Source: Sipunculus nudus (lineage: Eukaryota > Annelida > Sipuncula > Golfingiida > Sipunculidae). Taken from it: a stretch of DNA of 64,000 nucleotides. Positions 23,264-35,397 of this stretch are shown here, one piece after another. The translations under genes and the position numbers were made by a program. The notes below the pieces were generated by a model. The model saw nothing but the letters and a program-made list of their open reading frames with translations, did no database searches and was not told the DNA's origin. The number at the start of each line of letters is the position of its first letter. The first letter of the stretch is position 1. The DNA lies in assembly GCA_026874595.1 (NCBI GenBank), contig CM049318.1, forward strand, positions 29,044,956 to 29,108,955, read 5' to 3'.

Positions 23264-24049
23264 TACCTAAGAATTTTGAATGTTTGCCGAGCCGAAAACT
23301 CATGCCACACAAGCCAAGCTGGGAACCGAGGGACCGCTATCATTATCCCGCACCGGTGATGGAGGAGAGAGAGGGAGAGAGCCACCACAGCACTCACACC
23401 AACAAAATATTATCATCAGCAGCAATCAATGAAGTCATACATATTTACATACAAATTTACTGAAGCTGCTTATGAACTCTGTTAGAAAGTCAAGTTGAAC
23501 CACTTTGAAGAAGACAGAGGAGTAGACGAAGTTTTAACATGTAATGTAGTGGATAATCCTTCAGTGCAAATATTTATACAATTTGTGACACTTTACATGT
23601 ATACATTACAGGCAATTTCTTATTCAGCTTTTGTTGTGTATTTTCCAAGAGAGGGATTAATGAATGAGGGAGTTTCTATGCGAATGTAAATTGTGCTTTC
23701 ATTGGCAGCTGCACCCCCCCCCCCCCTTGAGAAATAAGCAATCTTTTAGGGAAAAATATGTTGGCACTATTTGGAAGAGAGTTCAGACTTGTAACTATCA
23801 CTCAGTTACCTTTATATACGTCAATAACAGCAAACATTATATTTGGCCCTTGCCCCCTCACATGCCCCTTCTGGAATACCTAGGTCTCTCCCTAGATCTG
23901 GTATTTGGCCACTGTGTAACATTGAAACAAAATACAAGGATCATAATACCTTGAAATCTTCACCTTTCCATCGGAAAGGCATTAATACAGGTTTGCCTTT
24001 CTGCGGAATAATTTGCCTTCCGCTAAGGATGCATCCTACCAATCATATC

Positions 24050-24246
24050 AGAAGCGGATCCAGGGATGGGGTCCAGGGCGTCCGGACCCCCCTTTTTCTT
24101 CGACAGCAACCATTTTTAGGGTTTCGGGCCAATTTGTGTGACCTGCCCCCCCCCCCTTTCCGGACATGGGGACCTTTTCTTAGGTTTTGTCATTGGTCCT
24201 CCTGGGTTGGACCCCTTCTTTTCCTAAATCATGGATCCGCCGCTGT
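24050..24246. repeat. Dispersed repeat with 'AGAAGCGGATCCA' ends
   Basis: Starts agaagcggatcca, ends tggatccgccgct, and is filled with C-runs and 'ggaccccc' blocks. It matches 51571-51796 in inverted orientation. The short terminal inverted repeats suggest a non-autonomous DNA element. Confidence 0.65.
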
Positions 24247-25345
24247 ATATCAAACTTTCAGTCACACTTCGCTTAGTGCCCTCTCACATGCAATCCCACA
24301 TGCACACTTGCATGCAAAAGGAACTAAATGTTTTCAGAAGCACGATTGAGCAGTAAAAAAAAACACCCCAGGGAAATGTAGGAATTGACGGCCTGAATAC
24401 CAGAAAGTAGGATACAAGAAATTATTGACTATATTCTTAGGAAATAGAAGCTATATATGGAGTCGATAGTAAGACCACCTGTAAAGTATTTCGTTTTGTG
24501 TCATTTATTACAAAAATGGGCTCCACCAAAATTCTGAGAAACAGTATTGCAGGGTTGGTTTTTTTTGTAATTAATTAATAAGGGGTGCGTGGCTGAAATA
24601 ACAAATGTTCCTCCATGCATACAGCAGATAATAGGACTATAAGACAAAAGAGATGACCACAAGAATTTATTCGTAAGAGCTAAGTACGGGATACATGAAC
24701 TAACTATGATTACATAAAGTAGATACATACTGACCTACTGAATACCAACACCAAGGTGTCCATAATACTCTGGTTCTGTCTAAGATGGAGCAAGGGCTTG
24801 CGGTGGTTCAGGAACACAGAACACAGCACGTCTGACGTGTTTGGTGTCCCATGGAGAAGAAACGGGGTAAGACTGGGGTATATAATCCCGGATCATGTCA
24901 CATCTCATAACCTAGCATCACCATCTTTGTGGTCAAATACAGTGCTGCATCTAGTGGCATCATTACCAAGGAAACCTCCCCTGGTTGCCATGACGTCATA
25001 GAGTTCTTCTCAGAAATTACCCCGGGGAGGGCATTCGTGCAACACGTGTTTGTTACTACTGTAGAAAGCATCTCGGGGATCAACATTCCAGCGGACTGGT
25101 AACAAAATGAAAAATACCTTTATGTGCAAGTGTTTGCCTGTTTGTGATTTGGGGAAAGACGTTTTTACGACCCTTGAGAATAATATATCAATGACTGCAT
25201 GAATATGCCTTTTGAATGTTTGTTAATCCTATATGAGCTGGCACACATGGTGATATTGCAAGTGGCTAAAAAGCACTCACAGAAATGACAATTTATAGAA
25301 GGTATTTAACAAAATTTCCATACAGTGGTAAGGGGATTATATATA

Positions 25346-25392
<47 letters not shown>

Positions 25393-25549
25393 ACACGAAG
25401 CCATTTATTTCACGTTTGAGTAGGTACGGCTATGTACAATGTCGAATAATGAAAACCATAAGCTTTTCAGGCTTAGAAGCGGTATGTGTTGAGGCCACGT
25501 CACATATACTAATATATAGATATATATAGTATAGATATACATGTATGTG

Positions 25550-25611
<62 letters not shown>

Positions 25612-25769
25612 AAACAAGCATACATCGTGAATTCTCAAGAAATTATTGACGTATGTTTTCTCATTTCATCAGTATTTGAAATCATAATATCAAGTAAATA
25701 TACATATATTCAACAGTCGCCAACTAATTTGATGACATCTTTGCAAACGCATATATATAAATTGTACAT

Positions 25770-25775
25770 TTTATT
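25770..25775 (-). terminator. AATAAA poly(A) signal of the condensation-domain gene
   Basis: AATAAA on the minus strand, about 80 bp downstream of the stop codon at 25855-25857. Confidence 0.5.
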
Positions 25776-25854
25776 GTGAGATATATCCAAAATATATTTT
25801 CTTGCAATTTATAAAATAAAAATTTTATGACTGAAAGTTATAATACCATTTTGG

Positions 25855-27276
25855 TCAAAAGCAGTATGCCTGTAAAACATTTTCTATATGCTTCATGTAA
25901 GCCTGGACAACCCTGTAACTGACCCGTCTTGTGTTGTATAAACAGTTCCACATCATGCGCCCGTTAAACGTGGACATGGTGTTGAAAAACGCCGCCGTGT
26001 CTATTCTACATAGACCTGTAATGCTAAAGAAATGTTCCTGGAGAGAAATGTCCATCGCATTGTTTGTCGGTCCTGGTTTAATCAGTCCGTTATCGCAGTT
26101 ACCGATATTACTGATAACAGCCGTAACAACAAAACCGATCTCTTCAAAAGTGGCGGACAAGGTATCCATGTCCGACGTCCCACGCAATTTTTCTGTGATA
26201 TTGAACGGTTGCTGCTTCTTGGACGCTTCCACTTGGATATTGATGGTTTTGTGAATGTCCTTGCACATGAGCCAGAACTCCTCATGAGAAAGCTCACCAG
26301 TTCTTCTGCATGTAGTTAAGCCATTTCCGACCAAGGCCCCGAGAGGCTGCGGACTCGTAAATGCCAGAAATTTCCTCAAATCTATCGGCCAGTTTTGGGT
26401 AAAAGTCTTTGGGAGTTTGAGTTTAGCGTCCACTGCTGTCCGACTGAGGGCAGCACTGCTAGCCGCCAAGAGGACACTGTGAACACTGACGTCATGCATT
26501 TTAGCAGCTTTTATTAAGGATCTGGATAAAGCTTTTGAAAAAACAACCGGATAGGATGCCGGCTTCAGAACCGCTCCTTCACCCAATTCCTCCGCTGGGA
26601 ATTTCCAGATGAGCTTTCTCGGTTTGCTTTGCATAACCTGCCTAACTTTTGACGGCCGTTGTTGATGGCCTATTGGTTTATTGATTTTCTGTGTGATCAG
26701 TTGATCAATGGATCTGCACAGTGGTACAGTTCTTGTCAAATCTTCAAAACCCTCGCTAGATTTTATCCTGGACAAAATCGGAAGAAACTGATTTTGTATC
26801 ATATCAAACACACTTTTCCCGTCAGCAATAGCGTGGTGCATTCTGAATACGACGACGTACTGAAATACACATATTTCTTCAGCATCAATGTCTAATGGGC
26901 AGTCAACTGGGGCAAAAACAAGACCCCAGAGAGGTCCATTGGTACAGTCAAGAGTGGAAAGCTCCTCGTCCTTGACCAGGTCCACCCACTGGTTTTTATT
27001 AGCAACAGGTCTTGTAACTACAGTGACCTTAGTGGGGTCGTCCATGGGCTGGAACTCGTAACTCACCTCCCCACCATCAGTTTTTGACTTCATAATCCTC
27101 ATCTGCAAAGCGTGTTGGTTCCTGGCGAGGGCTTTACATGCTGCTTCTGTATCGCCCTGGTCTATTTTACATGAGGCGTTGATCACTGCCACATGGATGT
27201 ATTCTTCCACCCCGAACGTGCCCGTCAAGTAATGAAGGAAATTTTCAAGATTGCCGAGTTTCCGACCTGTAGCCAT
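25855..27276 (-). CDS. Condensation-domain / acyltransferase-like protein, intronless
   Basis: A 473-residue single-exon frame with a favourable start context (aaaATGG). The active-site motif HHAIADG at residues 147-153 fits the HHxxxDG of the chloramphenicol-acetyltransferase-like superfamily, which includes NRPS condensation domains, PapA-type and alcohol acyltransferases. The length (about 450) fits one full two-lobed domain. The second lobe has a WPIDLRKFL stretch where family members carry a structural D/R motif. There is no signal peptide or membrane segment, so it is probably cytosolic and transfers an acyl group to an amine or alcohol. The substrate cannot be deduced. Lack of introns in an intron-rich genome suggests retrocopying or old transfer. 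Confidence 0.85.
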   Translation of the reverse strand: MATGRKLGNLENFLHYLTGTFGVEEYIHVAVINASCKIDQGDTEAACKALARNQHALQMRIMKSKTDGGEVSYEFQPMDDPTKVTVVTRPVANKNQWVDLVKDEELSTLDCTNGPLWGLVFAPVDCPLDIDAEEICVFQYVVVFRMHHAIADGKSVFDMIQNQFLPILSRIKSSEGFEDLTRTVPLCRSIDQLITQKINKPIGHQQRPSKVRQVMQSKPRKLIWKFPAEELGEGAVLKPASYPVVFSKALSRSLIKAAKMHDVSVHSVLLAASSAALSRTAVDAKLKLPKTFTQNWPIDLRKFLAFTSPQPLGALVGNGLTTCRRTGELSHEEFWLMCKDIHKTINIQVEASKKQQPFNITEKLRGTSDMDTLSATFEEIGFVVTAVISNIGNCDNGLIKPGPTNNAMDISLQEHFFSITGLCRIDTAAFFNTMSTFNGRMMWNCLYNTRRVSYRVVQAYMKHIENVLQAYCF

Positions 27277-27315
27277 TTTGATCTCGGAGTAGATTATTAC
27301 GTAATATAACGTTAA

Positions 27316-27352
27316 GTTATAAAACAGTCAGTAGAGACAGTCTCTATATATG
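27316..27352 (-). promoter_or_regulatory. Possible core promoter of the condensation-domain gene
   Basis: Two TATA-like words read toward the gene: one near 27345-27351, and a TTATAA at about 27317-27322, about 45 bp before the ATG. An inverted repeat agagac/gtctct lies between them. AT-rich sequence makes chance matches easy. Confidence 0.25.
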
Positions 27353-27369
27353 TAGACCTTAGGGTTACC

Positions 27370-28005
27370 CAGGAATGCCCAGATTTCCTGCTTCGTGTAT
27401 CAGAAGAGCGTAATGTACCAGCACAACGAAACAGGTGTCCGGCGTTACTGGTGGTAAGACCGGACCCAGACACCAAGAAAATGGTCACACATCAAGGGCT
27501 AAATTAGTAAAGCGTATAAAGTCGCACTCGCTCACTGACCACCGTATCGTGCGGACGTGCCAGTGAGTTTCTCCAGCCACCAGCCTCCAGCATCCTTTGT
27601 GTTACCTGACACTAAATAAGAAGATCATCAGACCATCACCAATTAGCACCGAGTTAGTTCAGTCAGTAAAACTTACACATTATGTTAAGTCTGACTGGGC
27701 CGGCCGGTGCCACCCAAACAGTCCTTTTTAGGACTAAAAGCACCCACCAACAACAAACAAGACTACAGCTACAGATACAGCGGAACCAAAACAACAAGAT
27801 ACAAAAACACAGATACAAGATACAGCCGCAAGATACAGACACAAGACAGACAAGCACACTCAATACACATACACAAGTCATACAAGGTATAAACAAGTAA
27901 GTAAACATACATTCGTGCATGACATTTGGAGCCGAAAACAAGTAAGTACTGACTAACCGCTACTAAATAGCACACACAACTGACTCCTCAGACTAGCGTA
28001 GGCCA
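27370..28005 (+). other. Probable 5' leader of the LINE
   Basis: Composition shifts here from AT-rich to A/C-rich on the + strand. Sequence 27720-27735 is a hairpin word, AGTCCTTTTTAGGACT, seen again at 41893-41908. The exact element start is not visible. Confidence 0.4.
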
Positions 28006-29627
28006 ATGTTTAATAGCAACATGGCCGCACGCACTGAAGTCAAGCAAATTAAAACGGTTGACTTCATGGATACCTGTAGGGAAAAACTAAACAAAGGAAA
28101 AGTAACAAAACAAGCCAAACAAAAGTTAAACAAGGACTCAAAACCAAAAACAAAACAAGACACGAAACAGGAAAAAAGTAACCAAGACACAACCCTAGCC
28201 AACATAGCAGAACAAACAGAAAACCAAGACACCATTCAGACACTCAGGAACATAATTGCAGAACAAAAACAGGAAATAAGAGAACTACACGCAAAACTGG
28301 ATAGACTGACGGCCATACTGGAAACAAAATTGACCGGAAATGATAATAAACAACAAACACAAACAACCCCTGACTCGAGCGAAAATGAAAACAAACACAA
28401 ACAACCCCTGACTCGCCAGCGCTTAAATGCTGTGAAGCGGCACTAGACGAGATCGCAAATCTCGCAACACCACAATCGATTATGAAATCAGAAAGAAAAA
28501 CAATTTAACCCACCAGACCCTCAACCAAAACCAAAACACGACTAGCTGACCCCACCCCCACACTGATCCAAATTCAGATGAACAAAAAACAAGACAAAAC
28601 CACAACAGACTCACCCAAACGAAAATGCATCTCACCAACAAACAACCAAAGCAAAACTCCAATCAAAAACAATCAACCCCACCAACAAACAAACAAAACA
28701 ACAAACCAACAAACCAAACTTCAGAACAAACAACTATCAACACAACAAATTCACCCACAAATAATGAAGAGACAGACATGGAAACACAAACAAACACTGC
28801 TACAAACAATCCCAAAACAAACAAACCCCACAAACAAAACACCACCAAAGGAGTAATTAAAGGCGTCCCCACAGAATTAACAAACCAACACATCCTGGAC
28901 ACACTAAAAAACACAGGCGTCTCAGCAGCACACAGACTAGGCAACAGCACAGTTGTCAAACTGACATACACAACAAGCGAAATGTACACAAAAGCCACCA
29001 CAGCATCAATCAAACTCGAAAACAAAACATACAAACTGACAAAATACGAAGAACTAGAAGAAATACCACAATGCTACAATTGTCAGCGATTAGGCCATAC
29101 ATCAAAATTCTGCAAACAACCCACAAAGTGCCTCCGCTGCGGCACCCAAGGCCACACTATAAAGGACTGTGACAAACAAAAACAAGACGCAAAATGCGCA
29201 AACTGCCAGGGCCCACACATGGCAAGTTTCAAGTCTTGCCCAATATTCAAAAAAGCCACAGCTGACTACAGAAAAAACGATAAACTAAACAAAGAAAAAA
29301 CAAAAAAACAACCACTCCTCCCGGCCCCCCCCCCCCTCCCGCTCGCCCCGCATGGAACCTAAAAACCAACAACACCCAACCCCTCCCCAAATCACAAACC
29401 TCAAAACACCGAAAACCAAGCAACTAAAAACCTTACATACCTCGCTACGACAATGTCCGAACTCCTCCCAGAAAAAAACACTCACGGAGATCTGTAATAT
29501 ACTTGCAGTAGGACATAAACATGCCTACTACTTCACAGTGCATCCACGCATTGTTGAAGAAAATGTTAGAAAAATAAAACAAACAAACAACCTTTATAGG
29601 CAGGAATTCCCTGCCTTATCACGTTAA
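28006..29627 (+). pseudogene. LINE ORF1 (Gag-like), broken by frameshifts
   Basis: A lysine-rich N-terminal part with a helix likely to coil (28006-28446) is followed by a low-complexity Asn/Thr/Gln/Lys region. From 28625 to 29362 comes an RRM-like segment starting VIKGVPTEL, then three knuckles: CYNCQRLGHTSKFC, CLRCGTQGHTIKDC and CANCQGPHMASFKSC. The third has the CX2CX3HX6C form typical of Jockey/I-type LINE ORF1. A frame change at the poly-C run near 29326-29340 separates a further 91-codon tail ending at 29627. ORF1 proteins bind element RNA; this copy is not intact. Confidence 0.8.
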
Positions 29628-29716
29628 TACAACCCAAAACATGAAAATTCGATATTGTAAATAATAGTAATAGTAGCACAAGCACTAACACTAACACCCA
29701 AAACAACAAACTCAAG

Positions 29717-32124
29717 ATGATACACATAAACACAAACAGCCTGACCACCAAAAATCAAAGTTTATTAAATTATTTAACAAAAAATAACATACAAATTGCT
29801 CTCATTACAGAGACTAAACTTAAACCGGGTTCCCATTTCTCGATGGGACCCTATGACCTAATCCGAGCAGATAGAAAGACAGGAGGCGGAGGGGGCACGG
29901 CCATTTGTATTGATAGACAATTAAACTACACTGTAAACAAATGGTTCGGCAATTTTAAAGCAGAAGCCCTCTGCGTGCGCATAAACAACGAACAAAACAC
30001 AACCTCCCCCTTAGATATAATAGTTTATTACAATCCACCACAAAACAAATTACAATCACAAATATTTAAAAAAAAATCAGAAATAACAGTAAAAACTACA
30101 TAATTCTAGGAGACCTTAACGCCCCACACGAAAACTACGGCGCACGATACACAAACGAGTCTGGGAGAATATTAATGAACGAACTCTCAGACGGCAACCT
30201 AAATAATATAAAATGACGAAAACCCAACCTACTTCAACTCTGCAAACGGAGCGTGGAATATACTAGACCTCGCTCTAGCCACGCCAGAAATAGCTTTAAG
30301 CTCCGAATACTATGTGGGAGAAGATATAGGTTCAGATCATCTCCCGATCCATCTAGATATAAACTGGGCACCACAGGTCGCGCCCCCTAAAAAATTCAGA
30401 GACCTGAAAAACGCAGACTGGGAAAAATTCCAAAAATACACGACCGAAAAAATGACCGACCCTGATGAGGTGGATGTTATTACCCACCTCCAGATCGATA
30501 ATCTGACATATGAGATGACCCAGTCCATCACCGAAGCCATTAATATAGTAGCGCCTGAAAAAATAAATAAAAATAGAAACTGGTGGCATTTCACGCCAAG
30601 AATTAGGGAACTGGTAAAACTCCGAAGCCGAGTCCGAAATTATCAGAAACGGACCCGTACGGCCGAGGCGAACCATTTATATAACAGAATAAATAAATTA
30701 ATACAGAAAGCTATTCTAGAACAAAAACGCTCGCAATGGACAGACTACATAAATAGCCTAGATGATAAAACAAACACAAAACAATTTTGGAACAAATTCA
30801 AACAATTTTCAAATATAAAAACAAATCCTAGCACAGGGCAGTCCCAACCACTATTAAAACCCGACGGCTCTGTAGCCGAAACCTCACAAAACAAAGCAGA
30901 TTTATTTGCGGACACACTGGAAAAAATACACACAACACCAGAAGACGAAGATTTTAATGAAGAACTTTATGATACAGTAACTGAAACCAAAGAAAACAAC
31001 CCGATTTTATTCAAACCACTACAAACACAAATAAATGAAACAGATGATAAAAATCCCGTAGTCAGGCCCGTTGCGCTAATTGAAATAAAACGCGCACTTA
31101 AAACAGCCAAGGGAAAATCAGCCCCAGGCGCAGATAACATAATTTATGTTATATTAAAAAAACTCCCCGACACCTGTTTAGAAAGAAAAGCGAAATTATA
31201 CACACTGTGCATTTACTGGGGATACTTCCCAGACGACTGGAAAAAAGCCGTAGTAACAATGATCCCCAAACTAGGCAAAACACAAGCAAACCAACAAATT
31301 TCAGGCCCATTAGCTTAAGTTAAAGGGACCCTATCACACGAAATAACACTTAAAGCAGGCACCCCAAGGGCTCTGTTCTCAGCCCTCTATTATACATAAT
31401 GTACGTAAACGACATCCCCAAGGCAGGACAACAACTGTGCGTATCACAATACGCTGACGACATTGCTATCTGGTCGACCGACACAAATCCAAAATACTCT
31501 AGAAATAAAGTACAGGCCCAACTACAAAGAATAGAAAACTGGTGCGACGACTGGAGAGCCGCTTAAACCCATCCAAAACACAAACTGTTAATTCACGAAA
31601 GCAAAAAATTATTAGGAGAGGACCTTAAAGAACACAAAGAGGCAAAATTTCTAGGAGTAACATTCGACTCAAGAGCCACTTGGAAACCACACATCGAGAA
31701 CATAATTCAGAGAATGTGGAACAGAGTAAATATTTTAAAAGCTCTGTGCTACAAACATGACGGACCGAAAGCAGAAACGGCCAGCTACCTGTACAAGCAA
31801 TGGATACGCCCTAAAGGCACATATGGGTCCATTGCGTTTTTAGGCGCAGGGAAAACAATGCTAAATAAATTAGAAATCACACAAAATAAAGCGCTAAGAG
31901 CCATACTCAGAACACACAAACTGACAAAAACAAACGAATTAAGAGAAAAAACAAACACCCCCAAAATCACTGAATATCTAAAAGAACAAGCTACAAACTG
32001 TTATGAAAGAATAAAAGACCTAGACACAATAAAACTACTTAAATATCAACACGATTACACACAACCTAAAAACTACATAAAAATAAAATCCCCTCTAGAT
32101 TACATACTAGAGGGAGAAAATTAA
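29717..32124 (+). pseudogene. LINE ORF2 (endonuclease and RT), decayed and internally deleted
   Basis: Endonuclease signatures are present in different frames: an ITETKL block near 29800, a GDLNAPH block near 30110 and SDHLP near 30335. The RT begins with KSAPGADNI near 31110 and an FRPISLS-like block near 31295. It then jumps to the sequence before the conserved PQGS-type turn near 31350, so motif A and its surroundings are deleted. YADDIAIW is present near 31450. A C-terminal 136-codon frame (31714-32124) with the IRP, YG and QNKALR pattern closes it. No RNase H is seen. At least five frame changes or stops mark it as dead. Confidence 0.85.
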
Positions 32125-33330
32125 TAGCAAAATAAATAAAAAATATATATAAAACATCCAAAAACCACACACACAAGCCCCTCAAAGAAAACCTACAACA
32201 CAGAACCCAACACTCACAAACAGGAGGTCAGCGATATAGGTCGCGACCCCGCACCTATAAACCGACCTGACCTCCATTCAACATACCCCCCGACCTTCGA
32301 GCAATAAGGGGATCGAATCTTCAGAGGTAACTTGGACCCCTGCAGCTGGCATCCCCTAATTTGCATACTAGGTCCCAAAAATCAATTAACAGTATTAAGG
32401 CCCGTACCAATATCAACCCCAAAATTAACAAACTTATAAATCACCAAATCTCAAAAAAAATATAAATAACAAAAGAACTTTCTAAAATCTTCCGCTCCCC
32501 TAAATTACAAAAACAAAACCCAAATATTAACAAATTTATTTAAAAATAAAAACTAAGGAAAAAAGCACTCCCGGCCCTCTAAAACTAATAGCAAAACAAC
32601 GCCCCGTACCAACTTTAGTAACCGAATTAATATACTTAAAACAAAAATACAACCTCAATTTTTTCTAGAACCCACTGAACCCCACCTAGACTTAAATATT
32701 ACAAAGTTTCTTTAGATAAAAATAAAAATCTTAGAAAATATTAAGGCCAGAAAAGTAGCAAAACCACCCCAACCATCAATCAAACATCGGATTCTAGCTG
32801 CACAGGAACGCAGTTTCTGTACTCCGACGCAGCTGGCATCCCCTGTTTAGCATACAATATCACCTAAACATTTACTGACAGGTCAGGCCAAGGCACTAGG
32901 TCGGGGCCGCGACCTGCATTCAATGTCCCATGACCCCCCAATACACCCCATACCTCAACAGAAACCAATAGCCAAACAGCGGCCCGTACAGTTTTCAGGA
33001 ACAAAAATAAACATACTCAAAATAATAATAAAACCTCAAAATTAGCAGAATCGACCAAACTATATCAAAATTCCAACTTAACAAAATTACGTCGAGAAAT
33101 AATAAAAATCATAAGAAATATTAGGCCTAGCAACCAGCAAAAACACCCCGGCCATCAATCACACATCGGATCCTAGCTGCACAGGAACACAGTATCTGTA
33201 GTCCGCTGCAGCTGGCATCCCCTGTTTAGCATACAACATCAACCAAACACTAACTGACAGGTCAGGCCAAAACATTCTTTCACGACAACCAGCAGCTAAA
33301 CAATAGAAATCGGCTCCCGAATAAGAAGAA
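32125..33330 (+). repeat. Repeated LINE 3' tail modules
   Basis: A/C-rich non-coding sequence. A module ending in gcagctggcatcccc recurs at 32341-32356, 32829-32843 and 33208-33222, the last two with about 70 bp of similar sequence before it (acatcggat, then agctgcacaggaac). The unit at about 32893-33270 is closely similar to 39056-39400. These look like stacked 3' ends of related elements. Confidence 0.65.
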
Positions 33331-33339
33331 GAAAACATT

Positions 33340-35210
33340 CATTGAAGTATCTCCAGGCATGCGTGACCAGCATAACATCTGCAGACCGCGAAGATCATCA
33401 CAGTGCAGCAGTGATCCACCCCCATAGACATTTAAATTATAACAGATTCAACCTGAAACCACAATCGTGACCCAGTCGTGTATAGTGTTCGTTTAGACAA
33501 GACGTGTCAACAGCGCGCTCGCACAACTATTATCATGACCTCGCCTGAGGACGGTTACCTGGTCTCGGGTATCCCACCAGATATTCTCAATGACCCGGTA
33601 CAACTGTATAGGAGTTTAAAAGCGGCCTTTCCAGATATAACTCTGGACACAGCTACCAAAACAAGAGACAGCCTATATATACACCCCACCAAGGCAATAG
33701 ACGGGTCTCGCCTAAAGAACCTGGCGGAGTGGAAAAGTTATGGAAAATTCAAAACCGTCACTGGGATTACAACGGTGAAACACAGACGTAAGAAATCAGG
33801 AGAGAGAGCAAAACCAACCAAACTTACAGAATTTCCTGTGGTGATGAAAGGCGTTCCCCCATCTACGGACACCCAAGATTTAAAGTCACTACTAGAAGAA
33901 ACCTACTCAATCAAGGATGTGATACGCCTATATGGCTCAGCTACAAAGTCGCCCATTCACAAAGTCAAGGTCCTCATGACAAGCAGAGAAGATGCTGATT
34001 CCGCATTGCAACATGGACTAAAAGCCGGTTACAAGTTATTCAAAACCGAAGAATACCTGACCATTACTCATCCATTCTGTGGCCGCTGCTCAGGATGGGG
34101 ACACCACAGCCGAGAATGTCAAAACAAGCCTAGATGCTACCGATGTGGAGCACCTGAACACCGAACAAATCAATGTACCAAAACACAGAAAACATGCGCA
34201 AACAGCCAAGGGGACCACGCCACTTCCTACAGAGGGTGCCCTTTCTACAAAAAATATCGTCAACTAGCACAACAAAAGACATCACCTCCTTGCCAAGCAA
34301 TATCACAACCCACGGAACCTCATGAAACGAGCCAGACACCGATAATACAGACGGAACCATCAAAAGCAGCGGAAACACTGAAGACGACTGCAGACGCACA
34401 AGTACAGACTCTACACTTAACTGGAACTCAACTCATATACATGGTGGCTGCAGCAGTACTGTTTAATGATTACGATGAAGACCTACGACAAACACAAGCA
34501 CGGAACATTGCCTATGTAGCTCAATTTCTAATGGACACACCAATTCACCCAGACGACCTCGATTACCACATGGAAGATTTAAAACCGTTATACAAAGATT
34601 GGTTTGACTCATGGACTGAACGTGATCCCATAAAGCTGCATAACACAAAAGAAAAGATATATGAAGTAGTGGAACAATTCCGCAAGCAACATACGCAACC
34701 TCAGAATCAGAAGCTGAAGACGAAACAGAAGAAATGGAGGCCGAAAATCCATCAGAAGAATCTCAAATAACTGAAGCAAGTACAACGGAAACAAGTGTTG
34801 AAGAAAAGACTGAATCCGGCCTTCAGGAAACCTGACACAGTAAAACAATGAAAGTTCTCACGGCTCCAGAAGTATAAACAAAGCGCAAACAAAGCTCCGA
34901 GCAAGATTGTAAAACGATATTGAAGTGTCTCACGGTTGGCTGACCAGGAACAAACGAACTCTAAAAATCAATAACGAAGAAAAGCGAAATCTCATTCCAG
35001 TGCAGCTAGGATCCACCCCATTGTACATCCATAGAAAACAGACTTCCTACCGCTGCAGCTGGGATCCCCCCTGGTCAACTAATACAGACATGTGGCATTT
35101 TCGTCTGAAGCACTGCGAACGGAACGATTTTTCGATCTTAAAATTTTCGATTTCAAAATTTCAACTTTATTTCGATCTTGGAAAACTTGAAACCTTTATT
35201 TAAAGGGATT
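33340..35210 (+). mobile_element. ORF1-only unit 1 ('half-LINE')
   Basis: The first of three head-to-tail units, each with a leader, a zinc-knuckle ORF1 and a 3' segment containing gcagct-type modules (here 35002 and 35054-35070). No endonuclease or RT is present. The leader keeps only the end of the structured module (an ccacaatcgtgac block at about 33458-33470). Confidence 0.65.
33535..34770 (+). CDS. ORF1/Gag-like zinc-knuckle protein, unit 1
   Basis: Start chosen at 33535 (MTSPEDGYLVSGIP) because it aligns with the unit 3 start (MPSLEDGYIVKGIP); the frame is open further upstream. It has 411 residues. Its order is an N-terminal conserved block ending near VKHRRKK, an RRM-like segment (VVMKGVPPSTDTQDL), then knuckles CGRCSGWGHHSREC and CYRCGAPEHRTNQC. 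A third knuckle has its second Cys changed to Ser (CANSQGDHATSYRGC). A C-terminal helical region follows (LIYMVAAAVL to VVEQFRKQ). Beyond about 34690 an acidic reading continues in another frame to 34835, so the last part is probably frameshifted. It is likely an RNA-binding protein. Confidence 0.75.
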   Translation: MTSPEDGYLVSGIPPDILNDPVQLYRSLKAAFPDITLDTATKTRDSLYIHPTKAIDGSRLKNLAEWKSYGKFKTVTGITTVKHRRKKSGERAKPTKLTEFPVVMKGVPPSTDTQDLKSLLEETYSIKDVIRLYGSATKSPIHKVKVLMTSREDADSALQHGLKAGYKLFKTEEYLTITHPFCGRCSGWGHHSRECQNKPRCYRCGAPEHRTNQCTKTQKTCANSQGDHATSYRGCPFYKKYRQLAQQKTSPPCQAISQPTEPHETSQTPIIQTEPSKAAETLKTTADAQVQTLHLTGTQLIYMVAAAVLFNDYDEDLRQTQARNIAYVAQFLMDTPIHPDDLDYHMEDLKPLYKDWFDSWTERDPIKLHNTKEKIYEVVEQFRKQHTQPQNQKLKTKQKKWRPKIHQKNLK

Positions 35211-35223
35211 AAGAACTTCTAGT

Positions 35224-35328
35224 CTAAAGAGACATCCAGGGCGATCAAGCTCAGCTTATCTCAACTGAGATGTCTGATGACTATAATTACAAGATCTAAT
35301 CTAGACCACAGTCGTGAGCTAGCTCCTA
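35224..35328 (+). ncRNA. Structured 5' module, copy C
   Basis: Begins ctaaagagac. An outer stem agacatc/gatgtct encloses an inner hairpin at 35243-35260 (gatcaagc, triloop tca, gcttatc, with one bulged C). It is followed by tgatgac, a ctagatc-like run and ccacagtcgtgag. It lies 70 bp before the ORF1 ATG. Confidence 0.6.
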
Positions 35329-35397
35329 GAGTGTACACACGTCTATTAGACCTACAGCGGTTATATACAGTGTTCAGAAGACCACAATTACAGTACC

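Larger units (their letters stand above)
10208..23782 (+). repeat. Tandem duplication unit B, split by the LTR element
   Basis: Sequence 10208-11315 continues at 22287 and runs to about 23782. Together about 2.6 kb matches unit A, less the 8213-8710 segment. The boundary follows from the end of similarity after ttggaagagagt, where unit A instead restarts the next copy. Confidence 0.85.
23783..25854. other. Intergenic: repeat fragments and microsatellites
   Basis: No supported gene. It holds the 'ggatccgc' repeat (24050-24246), AT tracts at 25346-25388 and 25548-25608, and a G/C-balanced patch at 24750-25100 with a CRE (near 24990) but no convincing exon. The poly(A) signal of the next gene lies at 25770-25775 on the minus strand. 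Confidence 0.5.

Noticed and set aside
24756-25086. Possible exon near a CRE and G/C-balanced sequence
   Set aside because: None of the frames gives a recognisable protein or consistent splice sites.
25405-25638. Open frames of repeating Ile-Tyr residues
   Set aside because: They are translations of (TA)n microsatellites; the same holds for 44898-45089.
35281-35300. CTGATGA-like word suggesting a hammerhead ribozyme
   Set aside because: No GAAA core or stem arrangement fits, and two of the four module copies lack the word.
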